Positions 17,604-26,858 of a stretch of 64,000 nt of DNA are shown piece by piece. The stretch's first letter is position 1. The number at the start of each line of letters is the position of its first letter. The position numbers were made by a program, and so were the translations under genes. The DNA is from JAXGYX01 sp040772065 (GTDB lineage: Bacteria; Bacillota; Clostridia; Saccharofermentanales; Fastidiosipilaceae). The notes under the pieces were generated by a model. That model ran no database searches and had not been told where the DNA came from. It saw only the letters and a program-made list of their open reading frames with translations. The stretch spans positions 1,426,001-1,490,000 of the forward strand of contig JAXGYX010000001.1 in NCBI GenBank assembly GCA_040772065.1. The letters run 5' to 3'.

Positions 17604-18329
17604 TCAGTTAGCGGGTTCGCCTTGACGGCGGGAGAACACAAATCGTTCGACAAGCTCCAACGCCTGTTCAATATCATCCGCCTGCCGTTTCGCACGATGG
17701 GGGTCGGGGAGGTCGATGCCGATGGAGTCGCCACAGGCGTCAAACATCGGGTAATCGTTATATGAGTCACCGACCGCCAAGGCGTCTTGCTTTTTCAAGC
17801 CCCAAATCTCGAGGACTGTTCGCACGGCGTTTCCCTTGTCCACACCCAATGGCAAAAAATCAAACGCGTCCTTTTGTTCGACCGCCACGACATTTCCCGC
17901 TTTCATCCAGTCAACATGCTGTTCCACAAAGTCACGAAACTCCTGATTCAAGGTGCCGGCCGGAAAGATAAACGAGACCGCGACTTCGTTGGTTTGCTCC
18001 CAGACTCGCCCCACGAACTGTCCGCGCGCCAACTCACGGACCCGTTCCAAGGTCGGTCCACAACCGTCCGGCAGCGGCATTCTGAACTGTTGGCGCGGAG
18101 GCAAATCGACACCGACCTGAATCGATAGCCCATTTTCACCGATTAAGATCAAATTATCCAACCCCGTTTGACGCGCCAGGCCGGTCAGATAGTAGACCGG
18201 TTTCCCCGAGCACAATGAAATGGTGGCCGCTTGATTTTGCAACTCACGCAATCGATCGACCACATGCCCGGGAATTGGTTTGCCGAGCGGCGCCAACGTT
18301 CCGTCCAAATCAAAAAACACAATACACAT
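17604..18329 (-). CDS. HAD-superfamily phosphatase (Cof-like)
   Basis: The N-terminal FFDLDGTLAPLG motif carries the nucleophilic and general-acid aspartates. Motif II lies in ISLCSGKP, the lysine of motif III in VDKGNAVRTVLE, and motif IV in ALAVGDSYNDYPMFDACG. This arrangement fits the C2-capped Cof/phosphomannomutase-like subclass acting on small phosphorylated metabolites. The substrate cannot be assigned. The start at 18329 follows GGAGAG by eight bases. Confidence 0.85.
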   Translation of the reverse strand: MCIVFFDLDGTLAPLGKPIPGHVVDRLRELQNQAATISLCSGKPVYYLTGLARQTGLDNLILIGENGLSIQVGVDLPPRQQFRMPLPDGCGPTLERVRELARGQFVGRVWEQTNEVAVSFIFPAGTLNQEFRDFVEQHVDWMKAGNVVAVEQKDAFDFLPLGVDKGNAVRTVLEIWGLKKQDALAVGDSYNDYPMFDACGDSIGIDLPDPHRAKRQADDIEQALELVERFVFSRRQGEPAN

Positions 18330-18403
18330 AAAATGGTCTCTCCGGCTTCCCTTGCCGACATCCGAATCGCCGAAGCCGCACAGCCGGTCGACATTCCTTT
18401 TCA

Positions 18404-18430
18404 TAAAAAACGTCGCCGGACAGCGGCGAC
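18404..18430 (-). terminator. Terminator after the H1-tailed protein gene
   Basis: GTCGCCG/CGGCGAC stem with a 5-nt loop, followed on the minus strand by six T residues. It lies about 110 bp after the stop at 18538. Confidence 0.75.
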
Positions 18431-18468
18431 AAATAAAAGTCAGATTGCAAAAACCGCTTCGTCTAAGC

Positions 18469-18538
18469 GAAATCAGCTTTTGCAATCCGATCATACTGGT
18501 TCAAAATTTGCAAAGAAAATCAGCTTTTACAATTCGAT
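18469..18538. repeat. Two imperfect 23-bp direct repeats in a 3' untranslated region
   Basis: GAAATCAGCTTTTGCAATCC followed by GAT (18469-18491) and GAAAATCAGCTTTTACAATT followed by CGAT (18515-18538) match at most positions. The first also pairs with an upstream ATTGCAAAA to form a long stem (about 18444-18485). The TTGCAATCCGA core resembles the IS30 left end, so these may be fragments of mobile DNA or RNA-stability hairpins. Confidence 0.4.
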
Positions 18539-19023
18539 TATTTTTTTGTCGTTTCGGTTTTCTTTTCCGTCGTTTTTGTCGCGCCGGGCTTTGTTGCCGT
18601 GGTTGTCCGCTTTGTCGTAGTGGCTTTTTTCGCCGCCGGTTTTTTCGTGGCTGCCGCTTTTGTTGCGGTTGTCTTCGCGGCGGTCGGTTTTGCGGCAGCT
18701 TTCGCCGCGGCAGGTTTCGCGGTGGCCGGTTTTACCTCAGTGGTTTTTTCCTCAGTTTTGGTCGGGATGATCTGTTCAGCATATTCATGTCCGCAAACAC
18801 GTTCGATCCAGTTTTTCGCATCTTCCACACTCAAAGGGATGATGGCTTCTTCCGGATACTGCGAATCTTCTCCACCATTGACCAACAAAAAGAAATCGTC
18901 GGTGGCCTTCTCAAACATGATTTCCTCGAAACCATACGAGTCGCCAAAATAGCTGATGGTCTGCTTACCAATTTCTTTTGATTTTTCAGTATCGTAAACT
19001 TTACGACCGATTTTTACTTGCAT
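18538..19023 (-). CDS. Small globular domain fused to a histone-H1-like Ala/Lys/Thr tail
   Basis: The 161-residue protein starts at 19023, six bases after AAGGAG. Residues 1-85 form a compact domain (KIGRKVYDTEKSKEIGK, FFLLVNGGEDSQYPEEAIIP) like small domains of unknown function found scattered in Bacillota. From about residue 88 the protein becomes a repetitive tail of lysine, alanine, threonine and proline (AKPAAAK, TKKPAAKKA patterns), as in bacterial histone-H1-like nucleoid proteins. It may bind DNA or another polyanion through the tail; this is inference. It has its own terminator and is monocistronic. Confidence 0.65.
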   Translation of the reverse strand: MQVKIGRKVYDTEKSKEIGKQTISYFGDSYGFEEIMFEKATDDFFLLVNGGEDSQYPEEAIIPLSVEDAKNWIERVCGHEYAEQIIPTKTEEKTTEVKPATAKPAAAKAAAKPTAAKTTATKAAATKKPAAKKATTTKRTTTATKPGATKTTEKKTETTKK

Positions 19024-19193
19024 TATACACTCCTTAGAATTCACTTAACTGACATGACAAATTTGAACGGCAATAGTAAATTGTAGTTTATCTTTCTATG
19101 TAAAAAGTTTCAATTTTTTTCCAAAAATCCGTAAATGTGAACAAAATATTCATAATCACAGGGATTTAGCCAAACATTTTCACCAGTCTATCG

Positions 19194-20504
19194 TCACCGT
19201 TCCATCAACCAATATTCACAACCAAACGGCTTGAGAGTCGATCCACCGCCGAAATCATGAGGCCGATCGGTCAGCAAATCCACCGCCATTCCACAACCGG
19301 CGTCAAAATGTAAAGTGGCCGGAGAATCAGACGCGTTGACTGCAATCAGCACCCGCTCATCTTCAAATTGGCGCTGGAAAATCAGCTGCTCATTAGTCAT
19401 CAACACGATCTTGAAATTTCCGTGAGTCAGCGCCTTGCTGCCACTCCGCACTCCCGCAGCATGGCTGATAAAATCGGTCAGATCATTCCATAGTGGTGCG
19501 TCAAACGAGGGACGCAGCGAATCATCTCCGTGCGCCTTGTCCCCTTCGGCTCCCCATTCACTGCCATAATACATACACGGAATACCCGGCATGCCAAACA
19601 TGATTCCATAAAGCGGAAGCAAGTGCTCACTTTTTTTGAGCATGCTTGCGGCACGGCTGATATCGTGATTGTCCACGAACGAAATCAGTTGCAATCCGCG
19701 GTACAAAGCCCATGGCTCGTCAGAAAATTGACGGTGCAGAGAATGACCGATCTCAAACAGATTCATGCTGTTGAAGCTCGATGTCAAACCGCGTGCGCAT
19801 TCATAATTCGTCGCGCTGTGGCACATTTCAGGATTCACGATATCATTATAATTTCCATGAATGATCTCGCCGACCAAAAAGAACTCATCATACCGTTCAT
19901 CGCAGTGGCGGCGCAGCGCGCGCAGAAAGTCTCGGTCGACCATATAGGCGACATCCAACCGCAGTCCATCTATACCGAATTCCTCGACCCAGTAGTCCAC
20001 GCAATCAAGCAGATAGTCAACCACTTCCTTATTGCGTAGGTTCAGTTTAACCAGCTCATAGTGGCCTTCCCAGCCTTCATACCAAAAGCCATCGCCATAG
20101 TTGCTGTCGGCGCCAAAATTAATGTTGAACCAATCTCTGTACGGTGAATCCCATTTCTTTTCGCGCAGATTTTCAAAATACTTGAATCCGCGGCCGACGT
20201 GGTTGAACACCGCATCAAACACCACCCGGATCCCCGCCTCGCGCAGTGCGGCGCAGACATCTTTTAGATCCTGATTGTCACCCAGACGCGGATCCAGTCT
20301 ACGAAAATCACGCGTGTCATAGCCATGGGCGTCACTGTCAAACAAGGGGCAAAAATAGAGCTGACCGACATTCATTTTTTTAAGATGCGGAATCCAGTCA
20401 ATCACTTTGCGCAGGCGCGAAACCTTCACGCCATCGTTTTGCGGCGGGGCTCCACAAAAACCCAATGGATATATTTGATACATGACACTGTTGTCATACC
20501 ACAT
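19194..20504 (-). CDS. GH13 alpha-glucosidase/cyclomaltodextrinase-like enzyme
   Basis: The 436-residue protein has the GH13 barrel motifs: DAVFNHVGRG (region I), GLRLDVAYM with the nucleophilic aspartate (II), LVGEIIHG with the acid glutamate (III) and FVDNHDISR (IV). It lacks an N-terminal starch-binding domain and signal peptide, so it is a compact cytoplasmic enzyme acting on malto-oligosaccharides. It starts at 20504, six bases after AGAGG and 13 bp downstream of glgX, in the same operon. The exact specificity cannot be told from motifs. Confidence 0.87.
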   Translation of the reverse strand: MWYDNSVMYQIYPLGFCGAPPQNDGVKVSRLRKVIDWIPHLKKMNVGQLYFCPLFDSDAHGYDTRDFRRLDPRLGDNQDLKDVCAALREAGIRVVFDAVFNHVGRGFKYFENLREKKWDSPYRDWFNINFGADSNYGDGFWYEGWEGHYELVKLNLRNKEVVDYLLDCVDYWVEEFGIDGLRLDVAYMVDRDFLRALRRHCDERYDEFFLVGEIIHGNYNDIVNPEMCHSATNYECARGLTSSFNSMNLFEIGHSLHRQFSDEPWALYRGLQLISFVDNHDISRAASMLKKSEHLLPLYGIMFGMPGIPCMYYGSEWGAEGDKAHGDDSLRPSFDAPLWNDLTDFISHAAGVRSGSKALTHGNFKIVLMTNEQLIFQRQFEDERVLIAVNASDSPATLHFDAGCGMAVDLLTDRPHDFGGGSTLKPFGCEYWLMER

Positions 20505-20517
20505 GAGAAACCTCTTT

Positions 20518-22665
20518 CTAATTTGTGTTCCATTCACAAGCCGGAGCAACCTTGTCATCCATTTTATCATTGATCAGCAACACAACCGAGCGTGGCTGCA
20601 TCACGACGACATCTTCGCAGGTCGGCGCCAAAGCCCTATCCATATATATCTGTTGCTCCAGTTCTGTCTCCGCGGTGTTGACCATCATCCGCCATTTGTA
20701 ATGCTCCGGCAACTTAGGCAAAGAGACCGTGTGTGTCTCCCAATGAGTGTTCAGCGCGAGATAGGCGATATCATCGTCAGTATGATCCTCGTTGCGGCTG
20801 GCGTACATGATGCCCAGGTAGTGACTGTCCGCCCGTGTGTCGGGCTCAAACGGGCACACGCCATGGAATGAGAAATTCGGAAAGCCACACTCAGCCTGCT
20901 CGACATGACGACGCAAAATCGGATTGTCACGGCGCACTCGAATCATGCGCTTGACGAACTCAAAATGATCCCGGCGCGTATCCAGATACTCCCAGTCCAG
21001 CCAGGAAGTCGGGTTGTCCTGACAATAGGCGTTGTTGTTGCCAAACTGTGTGTTCAAAAACTCATCACCGGCCAGGAAAAGCGCCGCTCCACGGCTGGAC
21101 ATCAGCACTGTGAACGAGTTGCGCACCATTTTCCTACGCAGTTCCAGGATAATAGGATCCTGGGTATCCCCCTCCACTCCACAATTCCAGCTATTGTTGT
21201 TGTTTTCTCCGTCTGTGTTGTCCCAACCATTGGAGAGGTTGTGTTTTGTGTTATACGAATACAAGTCATACATCGTGAACCCGTCGTGGCAGGTCAGAAA
21301 ATTCACCGAGACATCGGTGCCGCGCAGATCCACACTGTAGATATCCGGGGAGCCGACGATGCGGTTGCCCGCCGCCTTGATCATACCATTGTCGCCCTTC
21401 AGGAATCTGCGCAGATCGTCACGATATTTACCGTTCCATTCCGCCCAGCGACGCCAAGAAGGGAAGGTTCCAACCTGGTACATGCCCCCGGCGTCCCAAG
21501 CCTCCGCGATCAGTTTGACATTTTGCAAAATAGGATCCCGCGCCAGGTTTTCCAGCAGCGGCGGATGCTGCATCGGCTCACCATTCTCATCACGCGCCAG
21601 TATGGAGGCCAGATCAAAACGAAAACCGTCCACGCGGTATTCAGTCGTCCAATAACGCAGGCTGTCGCGAATCAACTCCCGCACGACCGGGTGATTACAG
21701 TTCACGGTGTTTCCGCAACCACTAAAGTTATGGTAGTTGCCGTCCGGACCCAACAGGTAATAAACGTTGTTGTCCAATCCTTTGAAATTAATATGTTTTC
21801 CGTCAAATCCACCCTCGGCGGTATGATTGTAGACCACATCCAAAATCACCTCGATGCCGTTGTGGTGCAAGTCGCGAATCAACGATTTTAATTCGTCACC
21901 TTCGCGGTTGAACTCCAGACCGGAAGTATAGGCGGTGTTTGGGGCGAAAAAACTGATCGGATTGTAACCCCAGTAATCCAAAAGCTGTTGGCCGCCAAAT
22001 TCTCGTACACAGTTCATCTCGTCGAATTCAAAGACCGGCAACAATTCGACCGCGTTCACGCCCAGTTCTTTGAGATAGGGGATTTTCTCCCGCACACCCT
22101 GAAACGTGCCTGGAGCCGTGACATTGGACGATGGATCAATAGTGAATCCGCGCACATGCATCTCGTAAATGACCAGGTCCTTAAAATCAATGTTTGGATT
22201 CGACTCGTCATTCCAGTCAAAATCACTGGAGACCACCCGCGCGCGGTAGGGATATTTCCCCCCGAACGGTTTGATGCCCCACTGGCTCTGACCGGTGACC
22301 GCTTTCGCGTAGGGGTCAAGCACACCGGTCTCCGGATCAAACAGCAGTCCATTTTGGAGATCATATGGCCCGTCAAGTCGAAAACAATACTCGAACAATT
22401 CGATGTTCAGTCCAAAAACGATCATGGAGTACACATCGCCGATTTTGTAACCATCGGGAAATGGAATAATCGCGTACGGCTCATTCGCGTATCGTTTAAA
22501 CAGCAGCAATTCACAGCTGGTCGCGGAATGCGAATAGATGGTGAAACTGACTCCGCCGGGCACCTCAACGGCGCCATTGACCGAAAAGTAGCCGGGTCGA
22601 ATTCCAAATCCTTTATAATATTCTATTGGGTGTAGCTTGTCTCCGTTAACGATACGGTGAACCAT
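20518..22665 (-). CDS. glgX: Glycogen debranching enzyme GlgX (isoamylase type)
   Basis: The 715-residue protein opens with a CBM48-like domain (GVSFTIYSHSATSCELLLF) followed by a GH13_11-type barrel: DVVYNHTAEGG, GFRFDLASILA, IAEAWDAGG and FLTCHDGFT carry the catalytic and substrate-binding residues. GlgX removes alpha-1,6 side chains from phosphorylase-limited glycogen. The start has AAGGAGG eight bases upstream. It is co-transcribed with the following GH13 gene, so debranching and oligosaccharide hydrolysis are coupled. Confidence 0.92.
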   Translation of the reverse strand: MVHRIVNGDKLHPIEYYKGFGIRPGYFSVNGAVEVPGGVSFTIYSHSATSCELLLFKRYANEPYAIIPFPDGYKIGDVYSMIVFGLNIELFEYCFRLDGPYDLQNGLLFDPETGVLDPYAKAVTGQSQWGIKPFGGKYPYRARVVSSDFDWNDESNPNIDFKDLVIYEMHVRGFTIDPSSNVTAPGTFQGVREKIPYLKELGVNAVELLPVFEFDEMNCVREFGGQQLLDYWGYNPISFFAPNTAYTSGLEFNREGDELKSLIRDLHHNGIEVILDVVYNHTAEGGFDGKHINFKGLDNNVYYLLGPDGNYHNFSGCGNTVNCNHPVVRELIRDSLRYWTTEYRVDGFRFDLASILARDENGEPMQHPPLLENLARDPILQNVKLIAEAWDAGGMYQVGTFPSWRRWAEWNGKYRDDLRRFLKGDNGMIKAAGNRIVGSPDIYSVDLRGTDVSVNFLTCHDGFTMYDLYSYNTKHNLSNGWDNTDGENNNNSWNCGVEGDTQDPIILELRRKMVRNSFTVLMSSRGAALFLAGDEFLNTQFGNNNAYCQDNPTSWLDWEYLDTRRDHFEFVKRMIRVRRDNPILRRHVEQAECGFPNFSFHGVCPFEPDTRADSHYLGIMYASRNEDHTDDDIAYLALNTHWETHTVSLPKLPEHYKWRMMVNTAETELEQQIYMDRALAPTCEDVVVMQPRSVVLLINDKMDDKVAPACEWNTN

Positions 22666-22709
22666 AGCGTCGCCTCCTTAATTTGCGTCACATCTTAACT
22701 ATTACGGTT

Positions 22710-23609
22710 TCATTCCGGCTTCGCGAGTTCTCGAAGATTGTTGTGGTTGGATAAAATGGATGAAAAAGTCACATCAACCTTGGTATTCCGGTGTTCCGCT
22801 TTTAATCCGACCTCAATCAGCAGAATGTCAAAATTGTCCGGTGCGATTTCAACCCACACATTCAGCGTGATCTCCTCGGCGGGAAAGCCGGTCAGTTCAA
22901 TTCCATAATTGGTCTGCACCTCAGCTAATATTTCTGCGTCATATCCGGTCCAGCCCAACACAATTGTGTCGGTCGCCCCCGGATCCGCCTGAGTTTCCAC
23001 TTCGTCCGGAGAAGTCGTCAACAGCTCCATCAATGGATGGGTCGCCAATTTGACAAAAAACGCATAGGGGATCACTGTCAGCTCACCCGTTTCGGGTTCA
23101 TATGGTTCCCAGTGCGCGGTATCTCCCTCCGAGCGATAGATCTCTCCCTTATAGCGCATCAGGAAAATCGGTTCGCCGGTTTCGCTACCCATAACCTGCA
23201 TCGCCTGATCGACTTGTGGATAGATATCCATATAGATTTCGCCGTTGTTTTCCCGCTCTTCACCGTTGTCCAACACAAGCTGTTTGATTTTTGTCTGCTC
23301 ATTATACGAACGGATCGCGTCGCCGCGTTCCAAGATTCGTGTCTGAATCGTATCCTTATCCGTGAGCACCGTCTGCCGCGTTGACGCGGCGGATGTCGAA
23401 GTGGTTGTCGAACTACCTATAAGCAGCTGTTTGATATCCTCCGGCAAATCATCGATGTCAATCACGGATGTGGTGGTCTCATTCTCGTTTTGATTGTCCA
23501 CGGCCTCATTTGACGGTCTAACCAAAACCATCAGACTGGTCAACAACAACGCGCCCAGCATCAGCAGTAAAACGGCTATCGTTCCGGCGGATTGTTTGTT
23601 TCGCCCCAT
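22710..23609 (-). CDS. Membrane-anchored protein of unknown function
   Basis: The 299-residue protein has one N-terminal hydrophobic anchor (about residues 10-28, IAVLLLMLGALLLTSLMVLV) and then a polar linker rich in Asn, Thr and Ser. A predominantly beta domain with no family motif I recognise makes up the rest. It is probably exported and tethered. It lies 44 bp upstream of glgX on the same strand, but a link to glycogen metabolism is not shown. Confidence 0.6.
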   Translation of the reverse strand: MGRNKQSAGTIAVLLLMLGALLLTSLMVLVRPSNEAVDNQNENETTTSVIDIDDLPEDIKQLLIGSSTTTSTSAASTRQTVLTDKDTIQTRILERGDAIRSYNEQTKIKQLVLDNGEERENNGEIYMDIYPQVDQAMQVMGSETGEPIFLMRYKGEIYRSEGDTAHWEPYEPETGELTVIPYAFFVKLATHPLMELLTTSPDEVETQADPGATDTIVLGWTGYDAEILAEVQTNYGIELTGFPAEEITLNVWVEIAPDNFDILLIEVGLKAEHRNTKVDVTFSSILSNHNNLRELAKPE

Positions 23610-23858
23610 CTTGTCAACTCCAAACCTTATGCGTTCGCGGTTTATTGTAAAATAGAACTAGAAGTATACACCAGACGCGTCGGGCACAGTCCATTTGTAC
23701 ATTATAATAGTTTAATATTAAATCATAGTATTACAAGTTCAAACAATTCAGGCAGTGGCGTGACAACACAACAGAGTTGTCTCATATAAAGTATGTGACA
23801 AGTTTCGTAAATCGGCAACCGTGGCGAGGGAGTCAAAATTAGAAAAAGGAGTCAAAGA

Positions 23859-24755
23859 ATGGACCATCCATATCTTAGCGAGTTGATCAAAGAGCTTAGC
23901 CAAATCGAACTGCGCCATCTGCGCCTTTATAAAGACCAGGTTTTGCTGGACACCTACGATTCTCGACCGATGGAACGTTTGAATCAATACTCCATCACAA
24001 AAAACGCGCTGACGCTTCTCTGTGGCATGTTGGTCGATGAGGGCAGGATCGATCCGGATGATCGACTCATGCGGGCATTTCCCGAATACAAGGAATCAGC
24101 ACCCAAACAATGGCGTCAAGTCACCTTGCGCCACCTGCTGACCATGAGCGTGGGACTCGAAGCCGCTCATCTGATGTATGATTACCGTCGCTCACATCCC
24201 CAAGAGGATTGGCTGGCGCTCGCCTTCTCATTTGAACCCGTCAACAATCCCGGAGAGCATTTTTTATATTCCAATGTTGAACCATACCTGCTAGGCTTGT
24301 GGATGGATCGCCTGTTGAATGGCGAACTCGAGAAGTTCGCTCAAACCCGCCTGTTTGATCCGTTGAGCATCGGCCAGGTAAAGTGGGAACACGATCGAAA
24401 CGACCGAATTTTCGGTGGTTCAGGGCTGATGCTCAACACCGAAGAGTTGGCGCGCCTTGGTTTTCTGTGCCTCCGGGAAGGTGAGTATGAAGGGAATCGA
24501 CTGGTATCCAAGGAGTGGTTGAGTCGGGCGCTGTCGCCACAAATCCGTACCGGACGCCGGGGAGCGGGCTATGCGGACTATGGTTGGTTTTTTTGGATTG
24601 ACAGACATGGTTCCTACCGAATGTCCGGCAAAGACGGTCAGATTTTACTGAATATTCCGGCGCTCGGTGTTACCTTCGCCTGCAACGCGAATGAACCGCA
24701 TGATGGTCAGATCGTGCGTTCTTTTTGGGATCATGTATATCCATTGTTAAAATGA
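23859..24755 (+). CDS. Beta-lactamase-related serine hydrolase
   Basis: The 298-residue protein carries the SxxK motif as S45-I-T-K48 and a YSN motif near residue 142, which together define the class C beta-lactamase/DD-peptidase/esterase fold. No signal peptide is present, so a cytoplasmic esterase- or amidase-like role is more likely than antibiotic resistance. The ribosome binding site is AAAGGAG. The downstream hydrolase gene is on the same strand. Confidence 0.8.
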   Translation: MDHPYLSELIKELSQIELRHLRLYKDQVLLDTYDSRPMERLNQYSITKNALTLLCGMLVDEGRIDPDDRLMRAFPEYKESAPKQWRQVTLRHLLTMSVGLEAAHLMYDYRRSHPQEDWLALAFSFEPVNNPGEHFLYSNVEPYLLGLWMDRLLNGELEKFAQTRLFDPLSIGQVKWEHDRNDRIFGGSGLMLNTEELARLGFLCLREGEYEGNRLVSKEWLSRALSPQIRTGRRGAGYADYGWFFWIDRHGSYRMSGKDGQILLNIPALGVTFACNANEPHDGQIVRSFWDHVYPLLK

Positions 24756-24843
24756 CGGTCAGCCTGATAGCGATCATCGCCTGCGAAAAATCGGGGAACG
24801 TGGGATCGCTGAATTTAAAAAAATCAATGATAAGGAGACAGAT

Positions 24844-25503
24844 ATGAACAAAAAAAATGCCGCCACGTCTTCGCGGGACATTTTGACACTGAGCGAAACC
24901 GGCACATCCAGCAACAGCTACCTAATTCGATCAGACAATGGGTATTGTCTGATCGACCCTTCTCATCCTTTCACCGCCGTGTCGCCGGATATCGATGTGA
25001 CCTCGATCATCGCCACCCATGGGCATTATGACCATATCAAGGAGTTGAACGATTGGCGAAACAAGGGGGCTCGATCATTCTCCATCCATAAAGATGAGCA
25101 ACCTTTTCTACACGACGTCGCGCGCAACGCCTCCGCGCTGTTTGGCGACCCCAAGACATTTGAGGACGCGGATATCTGGCTGTCCGAAGGCATGGAAATC
25201 TCACTGGATCCGCAACGTAAACTGTCGGTGATCCACACTCCGGGGCACACTGCCGGAAGCGTCTGCCTTCTTATGTTGGAGGAAGAACAGCCTGTCGCGC
25301 TGTTCACCGGCGACACGTTATTCAAAGACAGCATCGGACGGACGGATTTTCCCAGTGGCAACATGTCGGAAATGCGCGCGTCTTTGCAAAGGCTGTCCCG
25401 ACTGTTCGAAAAACTGCCTCAAGATCTGCCTGTGTTTTGTGGCCATGGTCCACAGACGACAGTCGGACGCGAAAAATCCTACAACTATATGATGCGTCTT
25501 TGA
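24844..25503 (+). CDS. Metallo-beta-lactamase-fold hydrolase (glyoxalase II-like)
   Basis: Metal ligands are visible in THGHYDHIKEL (HxHxDH), HTPGHTAGSVC, FTGDTLFKDSIGRTD and VFCGHGPQT. The spacing and the GRTD motif resemble hydroxyacylglutathione-hydrolase-like proteins common in Clostridia, often with thioester or persulfide substrates. The start follows AAGGAG. The 3' end faces bioY. Confidence 0.85.
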   Translation: MNKKNAATSSRDILTLSETGTSSNSYLIRSDNGYCLIDPSHPFTAVSPDIDVTSIIATHGHYDHIKELNDWRNKGARSFSIHKDEQPFLHDVARNASALFGDPKTFEDADIWLSEGMEISLDPQRKLSVIHTPGHTAGSVCLLMLEEEQPVALFTGDTLFKDSIGRTDFPSGNMSEMRASLQRLSRLFEKLPQDLPVFCGHGPQTTVGREKSYNYMMRL

Positions 25504-25526
25504 ACGCTCACACAAGCCCAAAACAG

Positions 25527-26105
25527 TCAGGGTCGTCGCTGCGGGATAGCGCGGGATAATTGACGATTGATCGGCAACGCCAGCCCATACGCGAACCCCA
25601 CGAAAAACACATCTTTAATCAAAAAAGGAATCGAAACCGCCAAAGCGGAGATCCACCAGGAATTCCCACTGATCAACGCATACTGTGTGACACCGGCCGC
25701 GTGACAGATTAACAGCCCCAGCGCGGGCAGCGCGAACCGTGCCGGAGCGGCTATCTTCCCGGTTATCTGCGTGGCGAATCCACAAAGAAGCGCCAGCGGG
25801 ATGAAGCCAAAAATAAAGCCTCCGGTCGGTCCGAACAACGCCGCGAACCCACCTTTGAACCCCGCGAACACCGGCAGCCCGATCGCTCCCAAAAAGATAT
25901 AAAGGATCACCGAAGCCGCGCTTGACCACCCGCCCAACACAAAGCCCAGCAAAGCGACCGCCAAAGTCTGCAAGGTCGCCGGCACACCGGTGGGAAGTGG
26001 TATCGAGAGCTGCGACAAAACCGCTAGAATCGCTGCGAAAATGGCTATCAGCACCATATTTCGGGTTGAAAAAGTTTGCCCAAATCCGGTTCTTCGATCC
26101 TTCAT
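25527..26105 (-). CDS. bioY: BioY biotin transporter substrate-binding subunit
   Basis: The 192-residue integral membrane protein has about six helices and the BioY hallmark segments LSIPLPTGVPATLQTLAVAL (near the N-terminus) and GLPVFAGFKGGFAALFGPTGG. BioY is the S component of an energy-coupling-factor transporter; the ECF module is not in this window. It starts at 26105, nine bases after GGGAGG. No BirA-type operator is apparent upstream. Confidence 0.9.
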   Translation of the reverse strand: MKDRRTGFGQTFSTRNMVLIAIFAAILAVLSQLSIPLPTGVPATLQTLAVALLGFVLGGWSSAASVILYIFLGAIGLPVFAGFKGGFAALFGPTGGFIFGFIPLALLCGFATQITGKIAAPARFALPALGLLICHAAGVTQYALISGNSWWISALAVSIPFLIKDVFFVGFAYGLALPINRQLSRAIPQRRP

Positions 26106-26153
26106 AAGACACGACCTCCCCAATGGCTTTCCGAGCCAACCGGTTTTACACAG

Positions 26154-26858
26154 CTATAAATGAAATCGTTTGTGCGTCTCATTGCGGATGACGCCACCGT
26201 GAAATATCAACAACGCGGAAAGGAAAATCACCGCACCGGCCACGCTCAACAAAGATGTCATGGTCGACTTCACCCAGCCGAACAACAAAAACAAAAGTGG
26301 GATCAGTCCCATCAGTCCTCCTAAGATCATATACATGATATAATCACGAACTTCCAGTGAGAAAATATGCGAAAGGACTGTCATCGTCACCATCGCCATT
26401 ATACAGATAATGGGGATCGCGTATTCGAGTGACCAGCCCTTCCAACCGGCCATCCAATCGATCACTCCGGTCACGACCGATAAAATCAACACCTGCCAGG
26501 CAATCGTCTTGCTGATATTTCGACGTTTGCGCATGATGGTAATGACCACCAGCCACATGCTGACCACACCCATGATGACAAACCAGGGCCAATTTGCCGG
26601 GCTGGGGATCAGCAGTTTCAGCACGAGGCTAACCACGACCGCGACGATTGACACAAGCGAAAGCACCCGGACGGCCATATGCCGCTCGTTGCCGGGCGGT
26701 ATGAACGGAAACACATCGCGAGCCAGCTCTTCCTCTTCAATCATCGTAAGAAGATCCAGTCCTTCGGACTCTGTGGGGGGCATTGGATTGCGACAAAGCG
26801 GGCAGACCTCATCACTACCTCTGACTGTGACTTTGCAGTGGTTACAATATTTCAGCAT
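26154..26858 (-). CDS. DUF6320-like membrane protein with N-terminal zinc ribbon
   Basis: A zinc-ribbon-like start (YCNHCKVTVRGSDEVCPLC) is followed by about six membrane helices. Proteins of this shape are found next to the alcohol-acetyltransferase-like gene in Clostridia, as here, where the two frames overlap by 17 bp. The pairing suggests a membrane partner of the acyltransferase, which is inference. The ribosome binding site is AGGAGAGG. Confidence 0.65.
   Translation of the reverse strand: MLKYCNHCKVTVRGSDEVCPLCRNPMPPTESEGLDLLTMIEEEELARDVFPFIPPGNERHMAVRVLSLVSIVAVVVSLVLKLLIPSPANWPWFVIMGVVSMWLVVITIMRKRRNISKTIAWQVLILSVVTGVIDWMAGWKGWSLEYAIPIICIMAMVTMTVLSHIFSLEVRDYIMYMILGGLMGLIPLLFLLFGWVKSTMTSLLSVAGAVIFLSALLIFHGGVIRNETHKRFHL

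Noticed and set aside
18580..18960. Plus-strand Ala/Val/Phe-rich frame (117 codons) opposite the H1-like tail
   Set aside because: It is the reverse complement of the Lys/Ala repeat tail; its hydrophobic look is a composition artefact.
20905..21891. 328-codon plus-strand frame opposite glgX
   Set aside because: Antisense shadow of the GH13 barrel of glgX; composition rich in His, Arg and Gln, no motif.
23610..23858. Promoters in the divergent gap before the serine hydrolase
   Set aside because: Several TATAAT-like boxes exist in this AT-rich gap, but no -35/-10 pair with acceptable spacing stood out in either direction.
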